Assembly (NCBI RefSeq): GCF_001295925.1
Contig: NZ_LJHQ01000018.1
Span: 175,297 to 239,296 of the forward strand
DNA length: 64,000 nt
Source: Allobosea sp. AAP35
GTDB taxonomy: Bacteria > Pseudomonadota > Alphaproteobacteria > Rhizobiales > Beijerinckiaceae
Direction: 5' to 3'
The position numbers and the translations under genes are program-made. Positions 24,013-33,199 of this stretch are shown piece after piece. Within the stretch, counting starts at the first letter, position 1. The number at the start of each line of letters is the position of its first letter. The notes under the pieces were generated by a model that was not told the origin of the DNA, did not search any database, and was given only the letters and a program-made list of their open reading frames with translations.

Positions 24013-26634
24013 TCATTCCTTGTTGTCGTCCCTGGCCGGTTCCGGCGGCGCGGGCGCGGGCGCCGGTTCGGGGGGGGCATCGGCCCCATCCTCGTCGCCG
24101 GCCGGCCCGAGCGCCGCCCGTGGGCCCGATGCCGACAGCACTGCCGGCTTGGCCCGTCGTGGTGCGGGCGCCTTGCCATCGCGCGTCACGGCGGCTGCGA
24201 TATCGCCGAGCGACTGCTCGACCCCTTCGAGCCCCTTTACCAGTAATTCTGGCGTGCCGACCGCCGGCTCCATCTCCGTGAGCCGCTTGTGGATGGCGAA
24301 GTTGAGGTCGCTGGTGACGCGCGCCACGATATCGACTTCGGCGACGATGCAGATGAGCTCGAAATCCATCGTCGCGGTGGCGATCTTCTTGAACAGGATC
24401 GTCGGCGGCGGCTTCTGCATGACGTCGCCATGCGCGCTCGCCACATCGCTGAGCATGCCACGCACCGCACCGGCATCGAGGGTGCGGGGAACCGACAGCG
24501 CGATCAGGATGCGCCCGGTGCGGTCGTTGCGGACGCGGTTCCTGACCACGCCCGAGACGAGGTTCGAATTCGGCACGATCACCGAGGAGCGATCGAAGGT
24601 CGCGATCTCGGTCGAGCGGACATTGATCTTCTTGACGATACCCTCGGCGTCGCCGACCACGACCTGGTCGCCGACCCGAATGGGCCGCTCCCAGAGCAGG
24701 ATCAACCCCGAGACGAAGTTCGACACCACCGATTGCAGGCCAAAGCCGATACCGACCGAAAGCGCGCTCGCCACCAGCGTCAGCCGCTCCAGGCTCAGCC
24801 CCAGCGCCGAGACGGCGAGCGCCACGGCCGCGATGTAGCCGACATAGCCCGCCGCCGTGGTGATCGAATTGCGCAGGCCGGTGTCGAGCTGCGTCGTCGG
24901 CAGGAACTTGGCCTCGAGCCAGCTCTGCATCGAGCGCGTGGCGGTGAGGCCGGCGGCAAACAAGAGCCCGGCAATGATGATCGAGGACAGCGAGATCGTG
25001 ACGCCGCCGAGCTGGAAGCCGAAGAAGGCCGCCTGCAGCGAGGTGAGGAAATCCGTCGATTCCAGCCCCCATGGCGCCATGATCAGCAGGAAGGCGACGA
25101 TGACCAGGATCAGCTTCAGCAGGCCGGCCGCGATCACGGCGATCTTGTCGAGCGTGCCCGTACGGATGCCGAGCCCCGCCTTCAGGGTCAGCGCCAATCG
25201 CCCCTTGCCGGTGAGCCAATGCGGGATGCCGAGATCCACCAGCTGGTAGGCCAGCACGAAGACGCAGGCCACCATCGCAAGCCACAGCACCTGCTCGGTC
25301 AGGAACGAGGCGAAGATCACATAGCCGCCGAGCACGGCCAGCGTCATCACCAGGCCGACGACCCAGCCGAGAATGCGGATCGGCCCCAGGCTGGCGCCAT
25401 CGACCGCGACATAGGGGCCCAGACAGGCCTCTTCCTCGACCTCGTCATTGTCGCGAAGGCGGTAAAGCCCCGCGACCAGCGTGACCGCGAAGATGATCAC
25501 CAGGATGCTGCGCAGGATGATCGAGACCGCAAGGCCCGCCGCGATGGCCGTCAGCCAGGCTTCGAGCACCTTGCTGACCGACAAAACCAGCGCCAGCGAG
25601 GTGCCCATCCAGACCACGACGCGCGCGGTCGAATCCATCACGCTGATCAGCCGCCGATGCGGCTGGCTTGGGGCAAACAGCGCATCGAGCACGGCCTGGA
25701 CGAAGGCGACGACGGCGAACCCGGCGACGAGTGCCGCAATCACCGGCTGGATCCGCAAGGGCAGCAGCCCGGCGGTATTCAAGGCGGCATAGATCAGCCA
25801 GCTCGCCAGCGCCGGCGGCGCGGCGCCCGCGACGACATGGGCGAGCGCGATATAGAGACAGTGCAGACTGCCCGTGTCCTGCGTATTGCCGAAGCGCGCC
25901 TTGAAGCGTGGCAGATAGCGGCCGCGCACGACGTAGAGCAGCAAAGCCCCGATGAAGGCGAGCGCCACCACGCCGCCGCGCCAGCCCGACATCGAATCGG
26001 CCACGCCAGAGAGCCAGCCGCCGAAGATATAGCCCGAGGCGCGCAGATCCTCCGGCACGGTGGAAATCGCGCTGCCCCACATCTCGGGACTGAAAACCGT
26101 GGGCCCAGCGGCGAAGAGCGCCCTGGCGAAGAGCTCGCGGCGCCGGTCTCCGATCGCGGTCTGCAACTGTTCGGCCTGCAGGAAGGCGGCGCGGGCGATC
26201 TTCATCGTCTCGTCGGCGTCGGTGAAAGCCTTGAGACGGGCCTCGCGCTCGCGCGTCACCTCGGCGCTTTCGGCCGGCGCCGCCGCGTCGGGCTTGGCTC
26301 CGAGCTGTTCGAGCCGCAATTTGGCCTGCTCGACCCGGGGGATCTGTTCCTCGATCAGCTGGCGCAATTGTTCGAGCGAGGGCTGAAGGCGCACGCGCTG
26401 GCGCTGCAGCTCGGCCTCCGTCGCGGTCGGGGCGGCCAGGCTTGCCTCGATCTGCGTCAGCTCAAGCCGGATCCCATCGAGCCGCGCGCGCGGCAGCCCG
26501 GCCTCCGTGGCGGGCTGCTGCGCGAAGGCGGAGCCACAGACAACAATTCCCGCCATCACCAGCGTCAAAGCGATGATGAAGCCGTGCCACATGCGGCGGG
26601 GTGATGAGGGCGATCGCCCGATGCGCGCAGCCAT
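24013..26634 (-). CDS. Large MscS-family mechanosensitive channel with DUF3772-like periplasmic domain
   Basis: Inner-membrane channel predicted to open under osmotic downshock. The 873-residue protein has a signal peptide (ALTLVMAGIVVCGSAFAQQ), a coiled-coil-rich periplasmic domain to about residue 220 (LRQLIEEQIPRVEQAKLRLEQLG), roughly ten membrane segments, and the MscS core: pore helix with ASALSVGIGFGLQSVVSNFVSGLILL, then the beta domain RPIRVGDQVVVGDAEGIVKKIN and cytoplasmic C-terminal part. The extreme C-terminus is Pro/Ala-rich. It is an MscK-like giant form, much longer than E. coli MscS (286 residues). Confidence 0.9.
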   Translation of the reverse strand: MAARIGRSPSSPRRMWHGFIIALTLVMAGIVVCGSAFAQQPATEAGLPRARLDGIRLELTQIEASLAAPTATEAELQRQRVRLQPSLEQLRQLIEEQIPRVEQAKLRLEQLGAKPDAAAPAESAEVTREREARLKAFTDADETMKIARAAFLQAEQLQTAIGDRRRELFARALFAAGPTVFSPEMWGSAISTVPEDLRASGYIFGGWLSGVADSMSGWRGGVVALAFIGALLLYVVRGRYLPRFKARFGNTQDTGSLHCLYIALAHVVAGAAPPALASWLIYAALNTAGLLPLRIQPVIAALVAGFAVVAFVQAVLDALFAPSQPHRRLISVMDSTARVVVWMGTSLALVLSVSKVLEAWLTAIAAGLAVSIILRSILVIIFAVTLVAGLYRLRDNDEVEEEACLGPYVAVDGASLGPIRILGWVVGLVMTLAVLGGYVIFASFLTEQVLWLAMVACVFVLAYQLVDLGIPHWLTGKGRLALTLKAGLGIRTGTLDKIAVIAAGLLKLILVIVAFLLIMAPWGLESTDFLTSLQAAFFGFQLGGVTISLSSIIIAGLLFAAGLTATRSMQSWLEAKFLPTTQLDTGLRNSITTAAGYVGYIAAVALAVSALGLSLERLTLVASALSVGIGFGLQSVVSNFVSGLILLWERPIRVGDQVVVGDAEGIVKKINVRSTEIATFDRSSVIVPNSNLVSGVVRNRVRNDRTGRILIALSVPRTLDAGAVRGMLSDVASAHGDVMQKPPPTILFKKIATATMDFELICIVAEVDIVARVTSDLNFAIHKRLTEMEPAVGTPELLVKGLEGVEQSLGDIAAAVTRDGKAPAPRRAKPAVLSASGPRAALGPAGDEDGADAPPEPAPAPAPPEPARDDNKE

Positions 26635-26860
26635 TCCGGTCCGGCCTCGCTGAGCCTGATGATTCGATCCCGGCTCGACCCTCGTCACAGCTTCGGTCAC
26701 AACGCAAGGCGCGCGCGGGCGATCGAGAAGCAAGAGCAAAACCTGTCTGTAGCGGAGCAAGGCACCTGGTGCCGAGCAGCGGACGCGGAAGGACAGCCCT
26801 CCTTCGCGCCCAAACCAGACATCATCATGGCGCGGCCCAGCGGAGGCGAGGCGACGGCTA

Positions 26861-28057
26861 TCAGTCCTTGTCGGATTTTCCGTCGGCCTTGGCCTTGGAC
26901 TTGGCCTTGTCCTTGGACTTCGACTTGGCCTTGCTCTCGGAATTGTCCTTGCCGTTGCCTGCCGGCTTTGTCCGGTTGCGGTAGCTCGCATTGCCGAGCC
27001 CGGTGCCGATCGTCAGCACGGCCCAGTGCTCGACATCCTGCATGGCCGGCATTTCGCTGAGACCCTGGATGACGGCATCGTTGTGCATCGTCACCAGCGT
27101 TTCGTGACCACCGATTTCAGGCACATGGTCCCGGATGCTCTCGACGAGATTGAAACGGCTGCTTTCCCAGTTGCCCGGCAGGTTCTGGGCGCCGCGCTCG
27201 ATTGCGCCATCCGCCTCGATCAGGCCCGGACAGCCGACGCCGATGAAGGGCGCGACCCGCAGCCCGTCCTTCTTCGCCTGCTTGAGCTGGCCCCTGATCA
27301 TCTCGCCCAGCCGCGCGATCGCCTCGTCCCGGCCCGGCTCGTCATCGGCATGCCGCCAGAGTTCAAACGAGCACACCTTCGCCTTCCTCAGATCAGGAGC
27401 CTTGTCCTGACGCAGGGCGACGATGCCGGCACGGATGTTCGAACCGCCGATATCGACCGCCACCAGGCTGTCATATCCGTCGAAAATCCATTTCGGCGCC
27501 AGATGCGCGCTGCCGACCATTCCGGCCTCGTCGGGATGATGCCTGATCGGGACCAGATCGATGCCGTGGCCGTCCATGGTCAGGATGATATTGGCCCGCC
27601 CGATCGCGAGTTCCCCGATGCGGCTGTCGCGGAAGCCGCCACCCACAGCGATCCGCTCGACCTGCGCCCAGCTCTTCAGCCGGACGAAGCGCCGGATCAC
27701 GAAGGCCAGCGACTGCGCGAAGTTCTCGATCGCGCTGAGAATGAGCGCTCCCTCATGGGGATCGCCGTCGCGCAGGAGGGCGTCCAGATCGCCTTTGCTG
27801 ATCTCGGCGGTCTTGCCCTTCAGCGGATCGCCGCGCTGCTCGCGAAACTCCGCCCGCAGCGCGTCGAGATGCTCGACGAAGGCCGAACGGCTCGCCTTGT
27901 CGCCGACGAAGCCGTCCTCGTCGCGGATTTCGAGATTGTAGCTGACCACGCTGACGGAGGGCAGTTCGGCCGCACCATGGGGTCCGTGCGGCCCCGTTTC
28001 ACGCTGGCGTGCCGTCCCTGCGGTTTTGCCTGCTGCCTTGGCTGCTTTGCCGACCAT
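26861..28057 (-). CDS. ROK-family protein with N-terminal extension and lysine-rich tail
   Basis: A ROK (repressor, ORF, kinase) family protein, probably a sugar-kinase-like enzyme. The ROK fold starts near residue 192: ATP-binding SLVAVDIGGSNIRAGIVAL, then GVGCPGLIEADGAI, the catalytic-type Asp in MHNDAVIQG, and VLTIGTGLGNA. Before it lie about 190 residues I cannot assign. No helix-turn-helix was recognised, so a repressor role is less likely. The last 25 residues are a Lys/Ser/Asp/Ala repeat (SKAKSKSKDKAKSKAK) which could bind nucleic acid or polyphosphate. Substrate unknown. Confidence 0.75.
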   Translation of the reverse strand: MVGKAAKAAGKTAGTARQRETGPHGPHGAAELPSVSVVSYNLEIRDEDGFVGDKASRSAFVEHLDALRAEFREQRGDPLKGKTAEISKGDLDALLRDGDPHEGALILSAIENFAQSLAFVIRRFVRLKSWAQVERIAVGGGFRDSRIGELAIGRANIILTMDGHGIDLVPIRHHPDEAGMVGSAHLAPKWIFDGYDSLVAVDIGGSNIRAGIVALRQDKAPDLRKAKVCSFELWRHADDEPGRDEAIARLGEMIRGQLKQAKKDGLRVAPFIGVGCPGLIEADGAIERGAQNLPGNWESSRFNLVESIRDHVPEIGGHETLVTMHNDAVIQGLSEMPAMQDVEHWAVLTIGTGLGNASYRNRTKPAGNGKDNSESKAKSKSKDKAKSKAKADGKSDKD

Positions 28058-28261
28058 GTCGAGCCCCCCATGAATGGTGTTGGCTCGCAACCCCTTATTG
28101 GTCCTTCGTGTTCCCGCGCGGGGCGCCCGCTGCATGGCGTGCCTGCGCCCGGCGCAGCGATCCGGAGGTCATCTCCAGTTGACGCTCGCGGCCTTGCATC
28201 GCTCCATGACAAGCCCGGATGGCTGACGAGATGCCGGCGTTCCGGGGGGCGGGGGAAAGAC

Positions 28262-28741
28262 ATGGTGGACTTCTGGATTCGGGCGGCGATTCTCGGCGTC
28301 GGGGCAACCGCGCTGCTCGATCTCTGGGCGCAGCTCCTCAACCGGGCCTTCGGCCTGCCTTTGCCGAACTGGGCGCTGGTCGGGCGCTGGTTCGCGCATC
28401 TGCCGCGCGGGCGCCTGCTGCATGAGGATATCGCCCGCTCGCAGCCGGTCGCCAATGAGCGCGCCATCGGCTGGGTCGCCCATTACGCCGTCGGCATCCT
28501 CTTCGCCGCCATCGTGCTCGCGATCTGGGGGATCGAATGGGCCCGCAACCCGACCTTCCTGCCGGCCCTGATCGTCGGCCTCGCCACGGTCGGTTGCGGC
28601 TGGTTCATCCTGCAGCCGGGCATGGGCGCGGGGATCGCCGCCTCGAAGCGAACCAACGCCAACACCGTGCGGCTGATGAACATCGCCGGCCACACCGTCT
28701 TCGCCATCGGGCTTTACGGCACCGCGCTGCTCACCCGCTGA
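28262..28741 (+). CDS. DUF2938 family membrane protein
   Basis: A 159-residue inner-membrane protein with four predicted hydrophobic segments (FWIRAAILGVGATALLDLW, AHYAVGILFAAIVLAIWGI, FLPALIVGLATVGCGWFI, IAGHTVFAIGLYGTALL). It fits DUF2938 in size and in conserved pieces such as NWALVGRWFAHLPRG and RLMNIAGHTVFAIGLYG. Function is unknown. The amidohydrolase gene starts 36 bases later on the same strand and may be cotranscribed. Confidence 0.8.
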   Translation: MVDFWIRAAILGVGATALLDLWAQLLNRAFGLPLPNWALVGRWFAHLPRGRLLHEDIARSQPVANERAIGWVAHYAVGILFAAIVLAIWGIEWARNPTFLPALIVGLATVGCGWFILQPGMGAGIAASKRTNANTVRLMNIAGHTVFAIGLYGTALLTR

Positions 28742-28776
28742 TCCTCCCTTCACCCGTCCTGTCGTCGAGACCCATC

Positions 28777-30012
28777 ATGGCCAGCACGCTCTTCACCAAT
28801 GCCCGCATCGTCGACGGGACCGCGCCCGAGGCGGGAGCTCCCGTCAATGTCCTCGTCGAGGGCGCGACGATCCGCGAGGTCGGCAAGGCCGTCGCCTCGC
28901 CCAAGGCCAGGGTCGTCGACCTCAAGGGCAAGACCCTGATGCCGGGCCTGATCGACGCCCATGTCCATGTCGTCGCCAGCGACGCCGATCTCGGCCGCAA
29001 CGCGCAGCTTCCGGATTCGCTCGTCACGGCGCGGGCCTTCGTGATCATGCGGGATATGCTGATGCGTGGGTTCACCACGGTGCGCGATGTCGGCGGCGCC
29101 GATTTCGGGCTCAAGCAGGCAACGGAGGAAGGCCAATTCCCGACGCCGCGGCTCGTGATCTCCGGCAAGGCGCTCAGCCAGACCGGCGGCCATGGCGATT
29201 TCCGCGGCCGCTACAACGATACCGCCACGCCGCTCACCCGCCACCGCCTCGGCGCGCTCGGGCGCATCTGCGACGGGCTCGACCAGGTCCGCCGCGCCGC
29301 GCGCGAGGAGATGAAGGGCGGTGCCGACTTCATCAAGATCATGGCCAATGGCGGCTGCGCCTCGCCGACCGACCCGATCCATTTCCTCGGCTTCTCCGTC
29401 AGCGAGCTGGATGCGATCGTCGAGGAGGCGCGCATGGCAGGCACCTATGTCTCCGCCCATGTCTACACCGACGAGGCCATCCGCCGCTGCGTCGAGGCCG
29501 GCGTCCATTCGCTCGAACATTGCAACCTGATCGAGGCCGCGACGGCCAAACTCGCTGCGTCGAAGGGCGCAGTCGCGGTGCCCACCCTCGTGACCTACGA
29601 CAAGCTGGTCTCGGATGGCCCCAAGCTCGGCTTTCCGCCCGATTCGATCGCCAAGGTCGATGTCGTGCGCTCGGCCGGCATGAACTCGCTGGCCATCATG
29701 AAGCAAGCCGGGCTGGCCATGGCCTATGGCAGCGACCTGCTGGGCGAGATGCACCGCTACCAGTCCGAGGAGTTCGTCATCCGCGGCCGCGCCTTGCCGG
29801 CCCATGAGGTGATCGGCTCGGCCACCCATGTCGCCGCCAGGCTTCTCAAGCTCGAAGGCAAGATCGGCACGATCGCGGCGGGCGCCCATGCCGATCTGAT
29901 CGTCGTCGACGGCGACCCGCTGAAGGACCTCTCGCTGCTGACCCGTCAGGGCAAGCACATGCCGCTGATCATGAAGGGCGGCGTCTTCGTGAAGCGGGCG
30001 AGCCTGGGCTGA
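28777..30012 (+). CDS. Metal-dependent amidohydrolase (imidazolonepropionase/prolidase-like)
   Basis: Cytoplasmic hydrolase of the amidohydrolase superfamily, 411 residues. The metal site is seen in GLIDAHVHV, Lys in FIKIMANGG (bridging carbamate-type lysine), His in VSAHVYTDEA and SLEHCNLI, and Asp in AMAYGSDLLGEMH. The subgroup resembles Xaa-Pro dipeptidase/aryldialkylphosphatase-like enzymes that cleave N-acyl amino acids or dipeptides, but the substrate cannot be told. The C-terminus closes with the small composite domain (GAHADLIVVDGDPL). No signal peptide. Confidence 0.88.
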   Translation: MASTLFTNARIVDGTAPEAGAPVNVLVEGATIREVGKAVASPKARVVDLKGKTLMPGLIDAHVHVVASDADLGRNAQLPDSLVTARAFVIMRDMLMRGFTTVRDVGGADFGLKQATEEGQFPTPRLVISGKALSQTGGHGDFRGRYNDTATPLTRHRLGALGRICDGLDQVRRAAREEMKGGADFIKIMANGGCASPTDPIHFLGFSVSELDAIVEEARMAGTYVSAHVYTDEAIRRCVEAGVHSLEHCNLIEAATAKLAASKGAVAVPTLVTYDKLVSDGPKLGFPPDSIAKVDVVRSAGMNSLAIMKQAGLAMAYGSDLLGEMHRYQSEEFVIRGRALPAHEVIGSATHVAARLLKLEGKIGTIAAGAHADLIVVDGDPLKDLSLLTRQGKHMPLIMKGGVFVKRASLG

Positions 30013-30021
30013 GGGCCGAGC

Positions 30022-30138
30022 GCGTCATGCTCGGGCCAAGACCCGAGCATCTCGTGCGAAGACCCGAGCACCTCGCGACCAGATGTCTCCGGCGCCTCAT
30101 CGAGCCGGAGATTCCCGGGGCGCGCCCGCGAATGACGC
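30022..30138. repeat. Composite palindromic intergenic repeat
   Basis: A 117-base element between convergent genes, again bounded by GCGTCAT (30022-30028) and ATGACGC (30132-30138). It holds the hairpin ATGCTCGGG/CCCGAGCAT and a second CCCGAGCA half-arm about 15 bases later, and ends in a GC-rich arm. Same outer ends as the element at 4098, so they belong to one family. Confidence 0.75.
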
Positions 30139-30144
30139 CCCCGC

Positions 30145-30930
30145 TCACTCCGCCAGATCGAGCACCCGCGTCTCGTAGGTGTAGAGCTGCCTGAACCCCA
30201 GCGAGCCATACAAGCCCAGCGCGACCGCATTGGTGCGGTCGACCTGCAGATAGGCCCAGTCGGCCTCCATCGCGCGGGCCCAGCCCATCAACCCGCCGAT
30301 CAGGCGCCGGCCATAGCCATGGCCGCGATGGGCCGGATCGACCACGACGCTGCCGATCTCGGCCATGCCGCGCTCGGCCACGCTCATCCCGAAGGCGACC
30401 GGCTCGCCTGCGACCATCCAGGTCGCGAAGGCCGCCGGCAGCCTCACCGCATCGACGATGGCCGAGAGCTTCACCGGATCGGCCTTGATTCCCGTCTGGC
30501 GCGCGGCGACGCCGGCGACCCATTCCTGGCTCGGCCGCGCCTCGATCTGGAGATCGGGCTCGGCCTCGAACACCACGTCGGTGAGCGACCGGACCAGCCC
30601 CAATGACGCGTCCTTCACCTCATAGCCGCGCGCCAGGACCAAGTCTCGCGTCGCCTCGCCGACAAGCGGCGTCAGCCGGATGCAGGGCGGCAAGCCGTCC
30701 GCCCGGTAGAGCTCCTCGATCAGCGCAAGTGTCTTCTCGTCGAGCTGGGCCCCTGGCTTCAGCGGCGAGGCGGAATTGGCGCGCCCCGAATAGCCGCCGG
30801 CGAAACGCACCACCCAGTCGCCGATCAGCAGCGTTGCGGGCGACGGCCAGGCATTGACGATGCGCCGCTCGCAATCGAGCACGAGCGTCAGATCGTCCTG
30901 ACTCAGCGCGGTCCGTTCCTCGGTCATCAT
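30145..30930 (-). CDS. GNAT family N-acetyltransferase
   Basis: A 261-residue acetyltransferase. The C-terminal GNAT fold shows the acetyl-CoA pyrophosphate loop in VVVDPAHRGHGYGRRLIGGL, followed by YLQVDRTNAVALGLYGSLGFRQLYTYETR, the usual closing motif. The N-terminal 120 residues look like a second, degenerate GNAT half. Substrate unknown. The start overlaps the stop of the DUF985 gene (ATGA), so the two are coupled. Confidence 0.88.
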   Translation of the reverse strand: MMTEERTALSQDDLTLVLDCERRIVNAWPSPATLLIGDWVVRFAGGYSGRANSASPLKPGAQLDEKTLALIEELYRADGLPPCIRLTPLVGEATRDLVLARGYEVKDASLGLVRSLTDVVFEAEPDLQIEARPSQEWVAGVAARQTGIKADPVKLSAIVDAVRLPAAFATWMVAGEPVAFGMSVAERGMAEIGSVVVDPAHRGHGYGRRLIGGLMGWARAMEADWAYLQVDRTNAVALGLYGSLGFRQLYTYETRVLDLAE

Positions 30931-31379
30931 ACTGGTCCACCGGCCTTGCGCGGGGTCGGCCGCCAGCCGGGCGGAGCGATCTCGAAGGCCTCGAACACGA
31001 AGCCCGGCGCCACCGTGCAGCCGACCAGCGTCCAGGCGCCCAGCGAGGTCGCGCTCTGCCACCAACCCGCCGGAACCACGAATTGCGGGCGCTGGCCGGC
31101 CGCGAGATCGGTGCCAAGATGATGCGCCGAGGCGTCATGCCCGTTGGGCGAGACGCTGATCACCAGCGGCGCGCCGGCATAATGGTGCCAGGTCTCGGCG
31201 GCATCGACCCGGTGCCAGTCCGAGGTCTCGCCGACATCCAGCAGGTAATAGATCGCGGTCGAGACGCTGCGCCCGTCGATCTCGCGCGGGTCGCGAAAGG
31301 TCTCGCGGTAGTGCCCGCCCTCGGGATGCGGCTTGAGCTCGAGCAGGCGGATCACCTCGGCGGCGGTCAGTCCGTTCAT
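30927..31379 (-). CDS. Cupin, DUF985 family
   Basis: A 150-residue RmlC-like cupin. The beginning LLELKPHPEGGHYRETFRD and the TAIYYLLDVGETSDWHRVD and PAGWWQSA segments are diagnostic of DUF985. Function is not established. It is the middle gene of a minus-strand run gloB-cupin-GNAT; only 13 bases separate it from gloB, and it overlaps the GNAT gene by four bases. Confidence 0.9.
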   Translation of the reverse strand: MNGLTAAEVIRLLELKPHPEGGHYRETFRDPREIDGRSVSTAIYYLLDVGETSDWHRVDAAETWHHYAGAPLVISVSPNGHDASAHHLGTDLAAGQRPQFVVPAGWWQSATSLGAWTLVGCTVAPGFVFEAFEIAPPGWRPTPRKAGGPV

Positions 31380-31392
31380 CGTCGCTGATCCT

Positions 31393-32157
31393 TCAGAACC
31401 GGTTCTTGGCTTCGCGCAACGCGGCGAAGACTTCCCCCGCGGGAGCGCCGACGCGCTCGACGGCAGCCGCGAGCGTGGTCTCGGCCGCCTGGAAGAACGG
31501 GTTGGTTTTTGCCTCCTCGGCCACCGTGGTCAGGGCCCAGAAGCGGCCCTCGGCCTTGGCGGCCTGCGCCTCGGAAAGCCTTGCCGCGACCACCGCGTTG
31601 GACGGCTCCATCGCGGCGGCAAAGCGAGCGTTGGACAGCGTGTAATCATGACCGCCGAGCAAGCGTGTGTCACCCGGCAGCGCCATGATCCGCGACAACG
31701 ACGTCCACATCGCCGCCATCTGCCCCGGCTGGACGCGCCCGCAGCCCATCACGAAGACGACGTCGCCGACGAGGGCAAGCTTTGCCTCCCGCGAGACGAA
31801 GCTGAGATGGCCCGGCGCATGCCCTGGCGTATGCCAGATCTCGAAGGTCTCACCGCCGAAGCGGACCGTGTCGCCCTCTCCGACGACCCGGTCCAGCGGG
31901 CAGGAGCCCGCTGCATCCGCCGGCCCGCAAACACTGGCTCCGGTCGCAGCCTTCACCTGCGCCACGCCCTGGGTGTGGTCGGCATGGGCGTGGGTGACGA
32001 AGATGTCGCTGATCGTCCAGCCCTTGGCTTGCGCCGCGTCCAGAACCTGCGCCGCATCGGGCACGTCGATCGCCGCGCAGGCCCCGGTGGCGGGGTCATG
32101 CAGCAATGCGCCGGCATTGTCGCTCAGCGTCGGAAAAACATGGAGATCGAGCGGCAT
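31393..32157 (-). CDS. gloB: Hydroxyacylglutathione hydrolase (glyoxalase II)
   Basis: Hydrolyses S-lactoylglutathione in methylglyoxal detoxification. The 254-residue protein has the metallo-beta-lactamase zinc motif THAHADH (His-56, His-58, Asp-60, His-61), HTPGHAPGHLSF and GDVVFVMGCGR, and the glyoxalase II C-terminal end TNPFFQAAE with glutathione-site elements (GHDYTLSNARFA). Length matches GloB. It is divergent from a SAM-methyltransferase gene, an arrangement common in rhizobia. Confidence 0.92.
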   Translation of the reverse strand: MPLDLHVFPTLSDNAGALLHDPATGACAAIDVPDAAQVLDAAQAKGWTISDIFVTHAHADHTQGVAQVKAATGASVCGPADAAGSCPLDRVVGEGDTVRFGGETFEIWHTPGHAPGHLSFVSREAKLALVGDVVFVMGCGRVQPGQMAAMWTSLSRIMALPGDTRLLGGHDYTLSNARFAAAMEPSNAVVAARLSEAQAAKAEGRFWALTTVAEEAKTNPFFQAAETTLAAAVERVGAPAGEVFAALREAKNRF

Positions 32158-32324
32158 GGCGGACTCCGGAACGGGGTGCGAATGGCGAGTGCCGAATAGA
32201 CAAAGCCGGACCTTAGCGCCACCCCGCGACGCAGGCCCAGCCCCATTCGCCGATCACTCCTCGCCAATCGCCATTTGCGCCCTGCCCTTGCGCACATCGA
32301 CGCGGCACCGCATCTTGCGGCTCC

Positions 32325-33092
32325 ATGTCCCTCGACGTCGCCGACCTGCGTGCCTTCTATGCCAGCCCGCTCGGCCATGTGGCGCGGCGCTTCATCGGCA
32401 CGGCCATGCTGCGCTTCTGGCCCGATTGCACCCGACAGCGCGTGCTGGGCCTGGGTTTCTCCACGCCCTATCTCTCCGTGCTCGGCGTCAATGCCGAACG
32501 GGTGATCGCCTTCATGCCGGCGGCGCAGGGTGTGGTGAACTGGCCGACCGGCGGCCTGTCGGCGTCCGCGCTGGTCGAGCCGACGCTGCTGCCCCTGCCG
32601 ACAGCCTCGATCGACCGCGTCGTGCTTGTTCACGCGCTGGAGGAGACGGAAAGTCCCGATGATCTGATCGAGGAGGTCGGGCGCGTGCTGTCGCCGGGCG
32701 GGCGGATGATCCTCGTCGTGCCGAACCGGCGCGGCCTCTGGGCGCGAATGGACGGCACGCCCTTTGGACAGGGCCGGCCGTTCAGCCGCTCGCAGCTCGA
32801 ATCGCTGCTGCGCGCCGCCGAGTTTGCCCCCGAGAACTGGACTGAAGCGCTCTATGTCCCTCCCCTGCGTCGGCGGCTGCTGATGCGCTCGGCCTCGGCC
32901 TGGGAGCGCGTCGGGGCGGGGCTGGCCCTGCCCTTCGCGGGTGTCCATGTCATCGATGCGACCAAGCAGGTCTATCGCCGTATTCCGCTGCGCGCGACCC
33001 GCCGCAGCTTCGCTTTTCGCCCGATCCTGATGCCGCAGCCGGCCCCGACGCAGCGAACCGACACAGCCGGCGACCGCGCCCCTCCGGGTTGA
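32325..33092 (+). CDS. SAM-dependent methyltransferase-like protein
   Basis: A 255-residue protein with a class I methyltransferase fold: a weak motif I (RVLGLGFSTPYLSVLG), an acidic strand before DRVVLVHALEETESPDDLIEEVGRVLSPGGRMILVVP, which matches the Methyltransf_11 core. The glycine-rich loop is poorer than usual, so cofactor binding may be altered. The substrate is unknown. Paired head-to-head with gloB across a 167-base gap. Confidence 0.8.
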   Translation: MSLDVADLRAFYASPLGHVARRFIGTAMLRFWPDCTRQRVLGLGFSTPYLSVLGVNAERVIAFMPAAQGVVNWPTGGLSASALVEPTLLPLPTASIDRVVLVHALEETESPDDLIEEVGRVLSPGGRMILVVPNRRGLWARMDGTPFGQGRPFSRSQLESLLRAAEFAPENWTEALYVPPLRRRLLMRSASAWERVGAGLALPFAGVHVIDATKQVYRRIPLRATRRSFAFRPILMPQPAPTQRTDTAGDRAPPG

Positions 33093-33199
33093 CAAAAAAG
33101 TCCGCTCGCGGCCAAGGTCCGCCGCTTTTCGCGAGCCCGGTCCCGCATAGCGCTCGGCGCGCCCAGCGCCGAACCGGTGCGAAACTGAACTGGATCACC

